Shown: piece after piece, positions 28,702-36,866 of the stretch
Numbering within the stretch: position 1 is the first letter of the stretch
How the letters are laid out: the number at the start of each line of letters is the position of its first letter
Assembly: GCF_000827885.1 (NCBI RefSeq)
Contig: NZ_JTKH01000024.1
Location: 620,001 to 684,000, forward strand
Direction of reading: 5' to 3'
DNA from: Vibrio renipiscarius
GTDB lineage: Bacteria; Pseudomonadota; Gammaproteobacteria; Enterobacterales; Vibrionaceae
DNA length: 64,000 nucleotides
Notes under the pieces: generated by a model
The model's input: the letters and a program-made list of their open reading frames with translations, nothing else
The model's database searches: none
What the model was told of the DNA's origin: nothing
Program-made: the position numbers and the translations under genes

Positions 28702-29946
28702 ATGCATCAAACCACCCATTCACTTCAAGGCTGCCATGTGATGGCGAAGCCAAGCAGTTCTAAATGCAATATCGATTGCCACTATTGCTTCTATTTAGAA
28801 AAAAGCCATTTATACCCTGACGCCGACCGCCAGTCTTATATGAGCGTCGAGACACTTGAGCTTTATATCCAACAGCACATCGCCGCACAAAAAACTCAGC
28901 AAGTGGTCTTTGCTTGGCAAGGAGGAGAGCCGACGCTGTTAGGCGTTGCGTTTTTTGAAAAAGCGATTGAGTTTCAAAGAAAATACCAGCAGGGCAAACA
29001 AATCATCAATACGATTCAAACCAACGGCTTATTGATTGATGAGGGCTGGTGTCAATTTCTAAAACGCCACCAATTTCTGGTTGGTATTTCAATTGATGGG
29101 CCAAAAGAGCTGCATGATGTTTATCGCAAGACACGTGCTGGCAAGCCAACGCATGACAAGGTCATTGCGGCAATAACTCAATTAAAACACCATCATATTG
29201 AGTTCAATACGTTAACGGTGGTCAGTGATGCGAACGTCAAGCACCCAGAGGAGGTGTATCACTATTTAAAGAGCCTTGGCAGCCAGCATATGCAGTTTAT
29301 TCCTTTGGTTGAACGCGCGGCCACTCAAGCGACTGAAAACGGGCTGACGTTGCTGCATCCGCAGAGTATAGAGAAAGCCGCCGTCACATCGTGGAGCGTG
29401 AACCCCGATCACTATGGGTTGTTCATGTCAGCAATTTTTCATCACTGGGTGCGTAAAGACATTGGCCGAGTTTGGGTTCAATTGTTTGAAAACACGTTTG
29501 CCCTCACCTGCGATCAACCGGCCCAACTGTGCGTTTTCGCACCAACTTGTGGCAGTGCTTTTGCTTTAGAAAGTAACGGCGACCTCTATGCTTGCGATCA
29601 TTATGTTTACCCTGAATTTAAACTGGGGAACATCCATCAAAGCGATATCAATACGCTCAATCACAGTGACGACAATAAGCATTTTGCGCAGCAAAAGCAG
29701 CGCTCCCTGCCACGAGATTGCCAGCAATGTGCCTATCTTTCTCTATGTAATGGGGGCTGCCCAAAACATCGATTTGCCCTTTCTCAAGCCGCTAAGCCGG
29801 AACAAAACTATTTGTGTGCTGGGTACAAAACGTTTTTCGCCTATTCAGCCCCTTACTTATCGTTAATGAAACAACTCTACCTTGATGGGCACCCGCCCGC
29901 TGCGATTATGGAAATCATCGCAAGAAAAGAACAACAACCAAAATAA
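28702..29946 (+). CDS. anaerobic sulfatase-maturating enzyme (radical SAM)
   Basis: A 414-aa radical-SAM enzyme of the anSME/AtsB type that oxidises the active-site Ser or Cys of a sulfatase to formylglycine. The start HVMAKPSSSKCNIDCHYCFY carries the CxxxCxxC cluster motif, followed by FAWQGGEPTLLG. The C-terminal SPASM region holds further cysteines: CVFAPTCGSAFALE, YACDHYVYPEFKLGN, and CQQCAYLSLCNGGCPKHR. I start at MHQTTHSLQG (28702), where AAAGGGA precedes the ATG; the frame is open 25 codons further. It lies 14 bp upstream of its probable substrate, a sulfatase gene. Confidence 0.92.
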   Translation: MHQTTHSLQGCHVMAKPSSSKCNIDCHYCFYLEKSHLYPDADRQSYMSVETLELYIQQHIAAQKTQQVVFAWQGGEPTLLGVAFFEKAIEFQRKYQQGKQIINTIQTNGLLIDEGWCQFLKRHQFLVGISIDGPKELHDVYRKTRAGKPTHDKVIAAITQLKHHHIEFNTLTVVSDANVKHPEEVYHYLKSLGSQHMQFIPLVERAATQATENGLTLLHPQSIEKAAVTSWSVNPDHYGLFMSAIFHHWVRKDIGRVWVQLFENTFALTCDQPAQLCVFAPTCGSAFALESNGDLYACDHYVYPEFKLGNIHQSDINTLNHSDDNKHFAQQKQRSLPRDCQQCAYLSLCNGGCPKHRFALSQAAKPEQNYLCAGYKTFFAYSAPYLSLMKQLYLDGHPPAAIMEIIARKEQQPK

Positions 29947-29960
29947 TCATGGAGTAAAAC

Positions 29961-31445
29961 ATGAAACAATTTAGAGTCAACTCGCTTGCGAAAGCCTGCG
30001 CTCTAGGCGCAATCGCATGCAGTAGTCATGCAATTGCACAAACGTCTGCAACACCAACGCAGCCCAATGTCATTGTTATTATGGCGGATGATTTAGGTCA
30101 ATGGGCCACCGGTCTGCGCAATGATTTGATCCAAACGCCTAATATGGAATACATGGCAGAAACCGGAATTCGCTTTGAGAATGCAATGACCCCGGCCCCT
30201 GTCAGCAGCGCAGCCCGAGCCTCTTTCCATACCGGTAAAATGCCATCACAACACGGTGTTTATGACTTCCTTGCGGAAAACTCAAAATACGATGCCAATT
30301 GGCTTGATGGTGAAAAGCTGCTTTCGGAACGCATGCAAGACTTGGGCTACCGAACGGCTCTTATCGGTAAATGGCATGCCACCACTGACAGCAAAGAACC
30401 CATTCGCGGCTTTGACCGCTGGCTCAGTTACGATGCGTTAAAGTCGGGCTGGAAGAACCAATATTTGCATTCCGGTACGGTGCTCTTTTCTGATGAAGGC
30501 AATAATGTTGAACATACAGGCATACAAGCGCAATTTTTGACCAAGCAAACGCTCGAGTTTATTGATCGCCCAAGTGAAAAGCCGTTTTTTGTCAGCTTAA
30601 ACTATGTTGAACCTCACTTTCCTTTTGAAGGATTGCCTGAGCGCTTAGTGGAAAAATACCGCGCGATCGCCCACAAAGTCGTCTCATTTGGTGGCAACTC
30701 CGCGCTTGATAGCATGAGTGATTTCACATTAACACCAGACAACCATGAAGAAACGTTAGCGCAATACCTCGCCGCCGTTTCTTTGTTGGATGATCAACTC
30801 GGTCAGCTTCTCGATAGTCTAGAAGGTCGTGGCTTACTCGATAACACACTCATTGCTTTTGTTTCCGATCACGGCTTGCTGATGGGCCAACATGGGTTAT
30901 ATGGAAAGGTAAATGCGACATTCCCATACAACTATTACGAAGATACGGTGAGAGTACCTTTTATTATCAAAGGGCCTAAAGAGCTGGTAAGAACGAAGCA
31001 GGTTCGGGGCGAATTTGTCGACATTCTTGACTTACACGCCACCATTATTGACGTAGCGAGCCAAGGCAAAGAATACGATTCTAGCTACGGCCCTGGACGT
31101 ACGTTAGTGCCAATGCTGAAAGGTGAGCGCGTCCAAGACTGGCGTGAGTACCAATTTTCAGAGCGGGGTAACTCTCGCATGATCAGCAATGGCCATTGGA
31201 AGCTTGTACGCTACTTCGATAAAGACGGTACGCCACACAACAATTGGTATGATCTGAGCCATCCATTGGGTGAGCGCTATCTATCACAGCCACCGCAAAC
31301 AGCATTGCAAGAAACCATGATCGCCGCACTGGATGGCTTCTTTGCCCAATATTCAACCGATAAATACAATGGTTTGAATATGTGGAACATTAGTTATCCA
31401 AACTTCACGACTGAAGATATTTTGAAACACGAGCGCTGGAACTGA
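29961..31445 (+). CDS. Ser-type periplasmic sulfatase
   Basis: A 494-aa type I sulfatase. The leader is MKQFRVNSLAKACALGAIAC ending AIAQ. The metal-binding IVIMADDLGQW (about 38-48) is followed by VSSAARASFHTGKMPSQHGV. There Ser82 in S-S-A-A-R fits the (C/S)-x-(P/A)-x-R formylglycine motif, so the precursor residue is serine. AFVSDHGLLMGQHG gives the second metal site. Ser-type sulfatases need the SAM-dependent maturase encoded directly upstream. The substrate is unknown; sulfated glycans or choline sulfate-like esters are family options. A terminator follows. Confidence 0.9.
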   Translation: MKQFRVNSLAKACALGAIACSSHAIAQTSATPTQPNVIVIMADDLGQWATGLRNDLIQTPNMEYMAETGIRFENAMTPAPVSSAARASFHTGKMPSQHGVYDFLAENSKYDANWLDGEKLLSERMQDLGYRTALIGKWHATTDSKEPIRGFDRWLSYDALKSGWKNQYLHSGTVLFSDEGNNVEHTGIQAQFLTKQTLEFIDRPSEKPFFVSLNYVEPHFPFEGLPERLVEKYRAIAHKVVSFGGNSALDSMSDFTLTPDNHEETLAQYLAAVSLLDDQLGQLLDSLEGRGLLDNTLIAFVSDHGLLMGQHGLYGKVNATFPYNYYEDTVRVPFIIKGPKELVRTKQVRGEFVDILDLHATIIDVASQGKEYDSSYGPGRTLVPMLKGERVQDWREYQFSERGNSRMISNGHWKLVRYFDKDGTPHNNWYDLSHPLGERYLSQPPQTALQETMIAALDGFFAQYSTDKYNGLNMWNISYPNFTTEDILKHERWN

Positions 31446-31477
31446 TCCCCACAGCAAAAGAACCTTTAAGACCAATC

Positions 31478-31505
31478 AAAAGTAGCGGCTGAGCTCGCTA
31501 CTTTT
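31478..31505. terminator. bidirectional terminator
   Basis: A 10-bp perfect stem aaaagtagcg/cgctactttt with an eight-base loop. It lies between the convergent sulfatase and Crp-family genes and overlaps the last codons of the latter. Confidence 0.8.
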
Positions 31506-32169
31506 GTGCTTCTTCATTACGCTTATCCCTGAGTACATCCATATCCAAAATCACAATCGACTTCCGATCCACTTGAATCGCTCGACAACTGCTTAATTCT
31601 TTCAGTATTCGGTTGTATACGCGCAAGCTCGTTCCTAAACGTTCACACTCTAAACTTTTATTGATGAGATACGGAGCAGGACCATTCGCTTGATGAAATT
31701 TCATCAGATCATCAATCACACAGTATTTTATCGTATGAAGAATATTGCGGGTCATCCGCTCTACCGAAAGGTACCATTTAGAGGTTAAATGGCGAAAGGT
31801 GATCGCGGCCAAAGGTGGCGAACAACACACCAGCTGATGAAACGATCGTCCCTTAAATACATACGCTTCGCAGTCTGACTCGGCCACAACGCTATAAAAT
31901 CCCGGCTTTTGCGAAAACAGCTCCATCAACCCTAAAAAGCCATTATGCAAATAACTGCCTAACTGATAACAGCGTCCATTGTCTGATACGCGACTCAATC
32001 GGATCTCACCTTCTACAATAAAAATGACATCCTCGATCGTTTCATTCTGTCTCAATATCTGCTCACCACGACTGATTTTTACTTTGCGCAATGACAGCAC
32101 AGAATCATGATCCTGAAGATAACGTAATATGTCACCAGAATGATAAATGTCTTGTTCAATCGTCAGCAT
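31498..32169 (-). CDS. Crp/Fnr-family transcriptional regulator
   Basis: A 223-aa protein. An N-terminal cyclic-nucleotide-binding fold (about 20-120: KISRGEQILRQNETIEDVIFIVEGEIRLSRV) is followed by a dimer helix and a C-terminal winged-helix region (about 165-215) with ECERLGTSLRVYNRILKELSSCRAI. The glycine-rich GELAL-type phosphate cassette of true CRP is poorly kept, so cAMP binding is doubtful. It resembles YeiL-like regulators. It is convergent with the sulfatase; control of the anSME-sulfatase pair is possible but only inferred. Confidence 0.72.
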   Translation of the reverse strand: MLTIEQDIYHSGDILRYLQDHDSVLSLRKVKISRGEQILRQNETIEDVIFIVEGEIRLSRVSDNGRCYQLGSYLHNGFLGLMELFSQKPGFYSVVAESDCEAYVFKGRSFHQLVCCSPPLAAITFRHLTSKWYLSVERMTRNILHTIKYCVIDDLMKFHQANGPAPYLINKSLECERLGTSLRVYNRILKELSSCRAIQVDRKSIVILDMDVLRDKRNEEAQK

Positions 32170-32610
32170 AGAAAGTCCTCGTTCAGACTCGTCGATAGGG
32201 CTGCATCATAATGTATATAGCGAAAGAGTCTTACTACTTAATCGTTATGACTTTTTGTTTCTGTGATATGAAAAAGCCCAAACCGAATCTCCACCTAACG
32301 ATTTGTACTGATGAGACTTCCTACGGCATTCATTCATTTTTCCCGGCATTGATTGTTGCATTTATGAGAAACATAAATAGTTCAAAAAATAGACATTTTT
32401 TAGAGATTGATAAAATCACCCTCGCAATAAGGCCATTCCCAAACTATTTCGCCTATATATCAGATAAATAGAGAACTTAAATGCCTTGTCATACCCAATC
32501 TATGCGCCTTTTTTTTAAAAAACAGACCATGAATAGAGAGAAAGAAAGTGGCAAGAGTCGCATTGCTGTCCTATCTAAAAGAAGGACTAATAATAAATAG
32601 GGACATAATA
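32170..32610. other. divergent gene-free interval
   Basis: 441 bp, A+T-rich, between the Crp-family gene and the FapF-like gene. An 86-codon plus-strand frame (32211-32471) has no ribosome site or family likeness, and I do not count it. Promoters for both outward genes are expected here. Confidence 0.4.
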
Positions 32611-33612
32611 ATGACAAAACCTCTGCTATTTTCCTTACCACTGTTGCTGATTTCGCCCACGCTTTTAGCAGATAACCACCAAACATCGGATGAAGAAGAA
32701 GCGAAACGAGCCCAAACCGTTGCCGATGTCATTGAACGACCGGGCGTACTCACACCCGCAGGGAAGTTTGGTGTTGAAGCCTCATTAAACTATTCTCAAA
32801 ACTCATCCAATAAAGTCAGCATTATTGGCTACACCGTATTACCGACGCTGATTGTGGGGCGTATTGAGGTCAGTGATTCAGATAGAACGACAATTACTGC
32901 CGGCTTAACTGGGCGTTATGGTATTACCAATGACACGGAAGTTGAAATTCGATTGCCCTTTGTTTACCGCAGCGATCAAATTTCGGTGCGCCCGATTCAA
33001 GATGGCGCATCCGATGAAACCATTAACAGTAATTTAGACGGTGGGGGCCTGGGGGACATCGAATTTGCGGTGCGACATCAATTTAACTTTGACACCACCC
33101 CCTATTGGGTCGGTAGCTTGCGCGTAAAATCGGATACGGGTAAATCCCCTTACGACATTGAAGTGGATCCTGCGACCAACGTACTGAGAGATGCGCCAAC
33201 CGGCTCAGGATTTTGGAGTATTGAGCCGGGCATTTCGATGATTTACCCAACTGATCCCGCCGTGTTATTCGCCAATGCATCCTACATCTATAACTTTAAA
33301 GGGGATGTCGATTTTGATGGTCAATCGGCAGAAATTGATTTGGGTGATACCATTTCACTGGGCGCAGGCTTAGGTTTCGCGATTAACCGCGATCTTTCCC
33401 TTTCGGTCGGCTTTAGCCACCAAACCATTCTAAAAAGTAAGATCAATGGCAGAACCGACGATGAAGCAAAACTGCTTCAATTGGACTCTCTGAGCTTTGG
33501 GGTCAATTATGCACTCAGCCCAACGACATCAATCAACATTAGCGCACAGGCCGGTTTAACCGAGGATACGCCCGATTTCCAATTGAACATTCGAGCTCCA
33601 TTTACTTTTTAA
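32611..33612 (+). CDS. FapF-like outer-membrane beta-barrel protein
   Basis: A 333-aa exported protein. The leader MTKPLLFSLPLLLISPTLLA is followed by a charged EEEAKRAQTVADVIE helix, then GVLTPAGKFGVEASLNYSQN and alternating strands to the terminal phenylalanine, typical of an outer-membrane barrel. GRYGITNDTEVEIRLPFVYR, GGGLGDIEFAVRHQFN and LRVKSDTGKSPYD agree with my memory of Pseudomonas FapF, the trimeric pore that secretes Fap amyloid. AGGGA precedes the ATG at 32611. It is convergent with the amyloid-like operon, so the system is split over two transcripts. The assignment rests on recalled similarity plus context. Confidence 0.68.
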   Translation: MTKPLLFSLPLLLISPTLLADNHQTSDEEEAKRAQTVADVIERPGVLTPAGKFGVEASLNYSQNSSNKVSIIGYTVLPTLIVGRIEVSDSDRTTITAGLTGRYGITNDTEVEIRLPFVYRSDQISVRPIQDGASDETINSNLDGGGLGDIEFAVRHQFNFDTTPYWVGSLRVKSDTGKSPYDIEVDPATNVLRDAPTGSGFWSIEPGISMIYPTDPAVLFANASYIYNFKGDVDFDGQSAEIDLGDTISLGAGLGFAINRDLSLSVGFSHQTILKSKINGRTDDEAKLLQLDSLSFGVNYALSPTTSINISAQAGLTEDTPDFQLNIRAPFTF

Positions 33613-33787
33613 GCAATATCACCATTAATGCCGTGTTCTTGTCTGCCGACAAGGTTCATCGTTGTAACACTTAAGCAAAACGCGGCATTTTTTCTATGGC
33701 AAAGAACAACTGGCATAAAACACAAACAAACGACATCAATAACCGGCACGAATAACCGACACAAATAAAAAAATGACACCAATAAAA

Positions 33788-33817
33788 AGTGCCAGCCTCT
33801 TAATAAGAGCTGGCACT
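33788..33817 (-). terminator. terminator of the amyloid-like operon
   Basis: Stem agtgccag...ctctt/aagag...ctggcact with one bulged base and an A run on the left, which becomes the T tail on the minus strand. It lies 20 bp past the stop at 33837. Confidence 0.75.
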
Positions 33818-33836
33818 CAAACGATCTAATCAAAAA

Positions 33837-34562
33837 CTACTGAAAACTAAACTGTAACGCTTGTTGAAGCTTCGTATTGCGCTCAATCTGCTTGATGACA
33901 CTGCCGACCTGAGCATCAATATTAATGACGGTATCAAAACCCAATACCGTATTATCTAGCGAGTTTTGAATAATACTGCTTATCACCGCTTGATGGTTGC
34001 TTACTTGATCTACCCCCGATTGAACGTTGGGCACTTGGCCAACATTAACCAAAGGTAAAATCTCCACCGGACTCTCAACAACTTGTTGAGGGGCAATGGG
34101 TGTCGAGTCGATGACAGGCGTATTCCCATTCGATGCGTTCACATCGGACGTATTCCCACTCGATGCGACGCCACTAGGTGCAGCTCGACTTGGAGCATTA
34201 GGCTCGCTCGTTGGGGTGATCTCGACGGGTGTGGTTGGTAATCCAACGGTATTGTCAGACCCAACTTGGACAACGGTTGTTGTCGTAGTAGGTACCTCCC
34301 TTTGTAACCTTGAAATTAAACGACCATTTTGAATCATTAAGTTAGCAATACGATTCGTGAATAACGTATCGCCATTCACCGATGTACGAATGCTTAAACC
34401 AATGTTGATCATAAAATCATCATTGAATTTAAATCCGCCTCGATAGCCTGAAAGTTCGCGTTCTGGCAAAGGTTCAAGCTGATTTAATTGGAAGGAAGCT
34501 GAATGAGCAGACCCAATAAAGGCCCCACTCAACAACCCGACCAGTAAACATGTTCTAAACAT
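33837..34562 (-). CDS. secreted accessory protein of the Fap-like operon
   Basis: A 241-aa exported protein. The leader MFRTCLLVGLLSGAFIGSAH is followed by SASFQLNQLEPLPERELSGYRGG, which resembles a double-glycine leader (EL-x4-GG), then FKFNDDFMINIGLSIRTSVNG. The middle (about 90-175) is low-complexity Pro/Thr/Ser/Asn. The C-terminal region has NHQAVISSIIQNSLDNTVLG, a motif shared with the two other secreted proteins of the operon, and VINIDAQVGS. It is the last gene, 3 bp after the C39 peptidase gene. It could correspond to FapA or FapE in role; I cannot align it reliably. Confidence 0.6.
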   Translation of the reverse strand: MFRTCLLVGLLSGAFIGSAHSASFQLNQLEPLPERELSGYRGGFKFNDDFMINIGLSIRTSVNGDTLFTNRIANLMIQNGRLISRLQREVPTTTTTVVQVGSDNTVGLPTTPVEITPTSEPNAPSRAAPSGVASSGNTSDVNASNGNTPVIDSTPIAPQQVVESPVEILPLVNVGQVPNVQSGVDQVSNHQAVISSIIQNSLDNTVLGFDTVINIDAQVGSVIKQIERNTKLQQALQFSFQ

Positions 34563-34564
34563 TG

Positions 34565-35242
34565 TTAATACTCCCCACGTTCGGGCAGTGTAATGCTAAA
34601 GACGCCTAATGAATCTCGACTGATCCCCGATTCAATCGGTGAAGGCGCGTACAATGTATAGTTGTCATCAGAAATATAGGAATTCTGAGCAAGATCGACA
34701 TGGTTGCGAATGAGCAAAACAATCCCCGAATAATACTGAGAAAATTGTTCATACGTCATTTGCATCGTTCCACGAGAAGGATCACCAAGAATGACCGAAT
34801 GATTATTCATTCCTTTAATTACAACGAAATGCATATAACCATCAAAGTTAACTAATGTAATTCCTGGCACGCCAAGTTGGCGCATTTTATCCAAGGGAAC
34901 GTTAAACCCGTCCGATTGATACCCAAGAGAATCTAGGTACGTTTTCATATCAAGCAACGAAAAACCCTGTTTCTTGATCTTACTCTGATTGCCTTTTTCG
35001 TACATGATTTTGAAAATCGTGTTTTCATCTGCTGGATTATCGTAATGGTACGTGAGTAATGATGCCAAAGCCGCCGAGCCACAGCTAAAGTCATACTGTT
35101 GGCGGACAACATCCCCAAACTGCATTTCCTTATAGCTTTTGACCGGCACCGAGAAAACACCTCGGCTCGGCATATAATCTAACGCATGGGAGGATGCTGA
35201 TATTGTCAGCATCCCCAAAGCTAATATTCGCCAAAAAACCAT
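34565..35242 (-). CDS. periplasmic C39 peptidase (FapD-like)
   Basis: A 225-aa papain-like C39 (double-glycine) peptidase without ABC-transporter parts. The leader is MVFWRILALGMLTISASSHA. The catalytic set is visible: Cys in QQYDFSCGSAALASLL (about 54), His in FDGYMHFVVIKGM (about 138), and Asp in VILGDPSRG (about 153). Such stand-alone periplasmic C39 proteins are the FapD component of Pseudomonas fap operons. It sits between two secreted low-complexity proteins with GG motifs, which suggests that it trims or clears the amyloid subunits. It is tightly spaced, 1-2 bp from each neighbour. Confidence 0.8.
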   Translation of the reverse strand: MVFWRILALGMLTISASSHALDYMPSRGVFSVPVKSYKEMQFGDVVRQQYDFSCGSAALASLLTYHYDNPADENTIFKIMYEKGNQSKIKKQGFSLLDMKTYLDSLGYQSDGFNVPLDKMRQLGVPGITLVNFDGYMHFVVIKGMNNHSVILGDPSRGTMQMTYEQFSQYYSGIVLLIRNHVDLAQNSYISDDNYTLYAPSPIESGISRDSLGVFSITLPERGEY

Positions 35243-35243
35243 A

Positions 35244-35573
35244 TCATTTCAGTGTCAGGTTAACGACCATTGAGTTTTGAATAAGTACATTATTGCCGGT
35301 ATTTTGAATCACACTGGTAACGCCAGAGCTTGTGGCTAAAGCGCCAGCCGCAATCACGTTACCACCGTTTATCGTATTGTTTGCAATATTGCCACTACTC
35401 AAACCCACAATTTCCGAAGACGCTGTCACACTATCTAAGTCGATGGTGTACTGACCACCTCTTGAGCTATCCATCACATCATTGGATAGCTCATAGTCGT
35501 CAGCCAGCACGAGAACATCAGCATAAGCGTTGACAGCGAACAACATACTTATTGCGACTAGTGCTAAGCGCAT
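35244..35573 (-). CDS. small secreted amyloid-like protein (minor subunit candidate)
   Basis: A 109-aa exported protein. The leader MRLALVAISMLFAVNAYA is followed by DVLVLADDYELSNDVMDSSRGG, with a double-glycine-like end, and an Asn/Gly/Ala/Ser-rich tail. The tail ends TSVIQNTGNNVLIQNSMVVN, close to the C-terminus of the larger upstream protein. The composition and the repeated short beta-prone segments (GNIANNTINGGNVIAAG) fit a nucleator or minor fibre subunit of FapB/FapE kind. GGAG lies before the ATG. It is 14 bp after the major protein gene. Confidence 0.65.
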   Translation of the reverse strand: MRLALVAISMLFAVNAYADVLVLADDYELSNDVMDSSRGGQYTIDLDSVTASSEIVGLSSGNIANNTINGGNVIAAGALATSSGVTSVIQNTGNNVLIQNSMVVNLTLK

Positions 35574-35587
35574 GACATTCTCCAGAA

Positions 35588-36286
35588 TTACTTAGTATGA
35601 ACTGAAGCGTTAGTCACAACAGATTGTTGCACTAAAGAAGCAGCCCCTGCGTTTTGACCGATGGTTGTGATACCAGCAGCACTTGCAAAGCCATCAATGG
35701 AGTTCGAGTTACGAACATCTACACCTGCTCCAGCACACTTGTCACAGCCACCACGACGGTGCATTGAACCTGCTTCGCCATACTCAACTGAAACATTTGA
35801 AATGTGGCCATCAAGGTCAGATTTCGCCACCACCATATCCACTTCCATACTTAGAGAATGTTTGTTCAAAGTGTTGCTAGTACTCGTTGTGGTTGTGGTA
35901 TTCGCACTATTTTTCCATGACTTGTTGTTGTCATCGCCACCACCTGATGTGGTGTTTGCACTGTTTTTCCATGACTTGTTGTTATCATCACCACCACCTG
36001 ATGTGGTTGTGGTTTTGAAGCTATTACCATCATCACCATTACCGATAGTACGAGTATTACCATCGTTACCACCGCCGCTTGTTGTGACAATGCTGTTACC
36101 GTCGTTACCCGCGCCATTACCATTGTTGTCATTACCAGCACCAACATTAGATGTATTGTGGCTTAGGAAATCATTGTTATCTTGTGAGTCGCCGCCACTA
36201 GGGCCACCACCACCTGCGAATACTGCGCCACTCATTGCCACGGTTGCTGCCATTGCCATTGCTAGACCTGTTTTTTTAAGATTCAT
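35588..36286 (-). CDS. secreted Asn/Gly-rich repeat protein (major amyloid subunit candidate)
   Basis: A 232-aa exported protein. The leader is MNLKKTGLAMAMAATVAMSG ending AVFA. A low-complexity Gly/Asn/Asp/Ser/Thr region (about 25-145) contains two near-identical 18-residue repeats (SGGGDDNNKSWKNSANTT). A folded-looking segment follows (HSLSMEVDMVVAKSDLDGHI), then a CDKC (CxxC) motif. The end is TTIGQNAGAASLVQQSVVTN plus six residues. A C-terminal CxxC and imperfect repeats are features described for FapB/FapC. It is first in the operon, 581 bp from the divergent regulator. The G+C-poor Asn codon bias follows from the composition. Confidence 0.7.
   Translation of the reverse strand: MNLKKTGLAMAMAATVAMSGAVFAGGGGPSGGDSQDNNDFLSHNTSNVGAGNDNNGNGAGNDGNSIVTTSGGGNDGNTRTIGNGDDGNSFKTTTTSGGGDDNNKSWKNSANTTSGGGDDNNKSWKNSANTTTTTSTSNTLNKHSLSMEVDMVVAKSDLDGHISNVSVEYGEAGSMHRRGGCDKCAGAGVDVRNSNSIDGFASAAGITTIGQNAGAASLVQQSVVTNASVHTK
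35898..36005 (-). repeat. 54-bp tandem repeat, two copies, in the major amyloid-like gene
   Basis: Two adjacent 54-bp units encode the 18-aa repeat SGGGDDNNKSWKNSANTT and differ at only a few positions, mostly silent (for example gttgtcatcgcc versus gttatcatcacc). This indicates recent duplication with the protein kept, and a possible length polymorphism among strains. Confidence 0.85.
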
Positions 36287-36866
36287 AACCTTTCACTCCG
36301 TTGTGTATCCATGTCTGAATTTTGATGTTTTGCTGTGAAGCAATCGAAGTATAGGAAGGGAGAGGAATACGCAATTCTCAAATTTGAGACAAGGCATATC
36401 CGTATAAACAAGACGTTGGATTTAGGCAAATAAGCGATAGAATGCAGTTCATATGAATCAGTGGTTTACATGACAAATACAATTAAAAACTGAGTAAAGT
36501 ATGAAGATGTCACCTGCATTTGGCCGAATATTGAACTCATACTTTTAAGGTTCAATTCAACCTTTGCGGATATAAAAATAACTTAACTTAACGTTGCAGT
36601 ACGTACCCACTTAATCAATCAATGAGTTACAACGATTTGAAGCGGAATAGTACTAGAAAGCATTTTCACCAACTAAACTTAGAGACTAATCATTAATGAT
36701 AAAATAATAGATAGTTAGTTTGAAATGTCCGACTCATCCCCAAATCTTGAATATACTTATAGTCACCCTCGCGTGGCTATGTGGCAATCGCTGTGTGGCC
36801 AAGGTGGCGTAAAGGAAAGTGAGATTTGAACGAAGCAATTGAATAAAACGTCTGGAGCGAGTGGTT
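36287..36866. promoter_or_regulatory. divergent control region of the amyloid-like operon and its regulator
   Basis: 580 bp, A+T-rich, with no credible gene. It separates the amyloid-like operon from the LuxR-type regulator gene and must hold both promoters. The length is typical of curli- or biofilm-type divergent control regions with several binding sites. I could not define a specific operator. Confidence 0.45.

Noticed and set aside
32211..32471. 86-codon frame between the Crp-family and FapF-like genes
   Set aside because: No ribosome site or family pattern, and high A+T non-coding character.
33837..36286. Curli (csg) operon
   Set aside because: No CsgG-type lipoprotein or CsgA-type SxGxNxxxxxQ repeats. 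The C39 peptidase and FapF-like barrel fit the Fap type better.
35661..36338. 225-codon open frame on the plus strand opposite the amyloid-like gene
   Set aside because: It mirrors the low-complexity Asn/Gly/Asp codons as Leu/Pro/Val runs. The minus-strand gene has a signal peptide, ribosome site and operon context.
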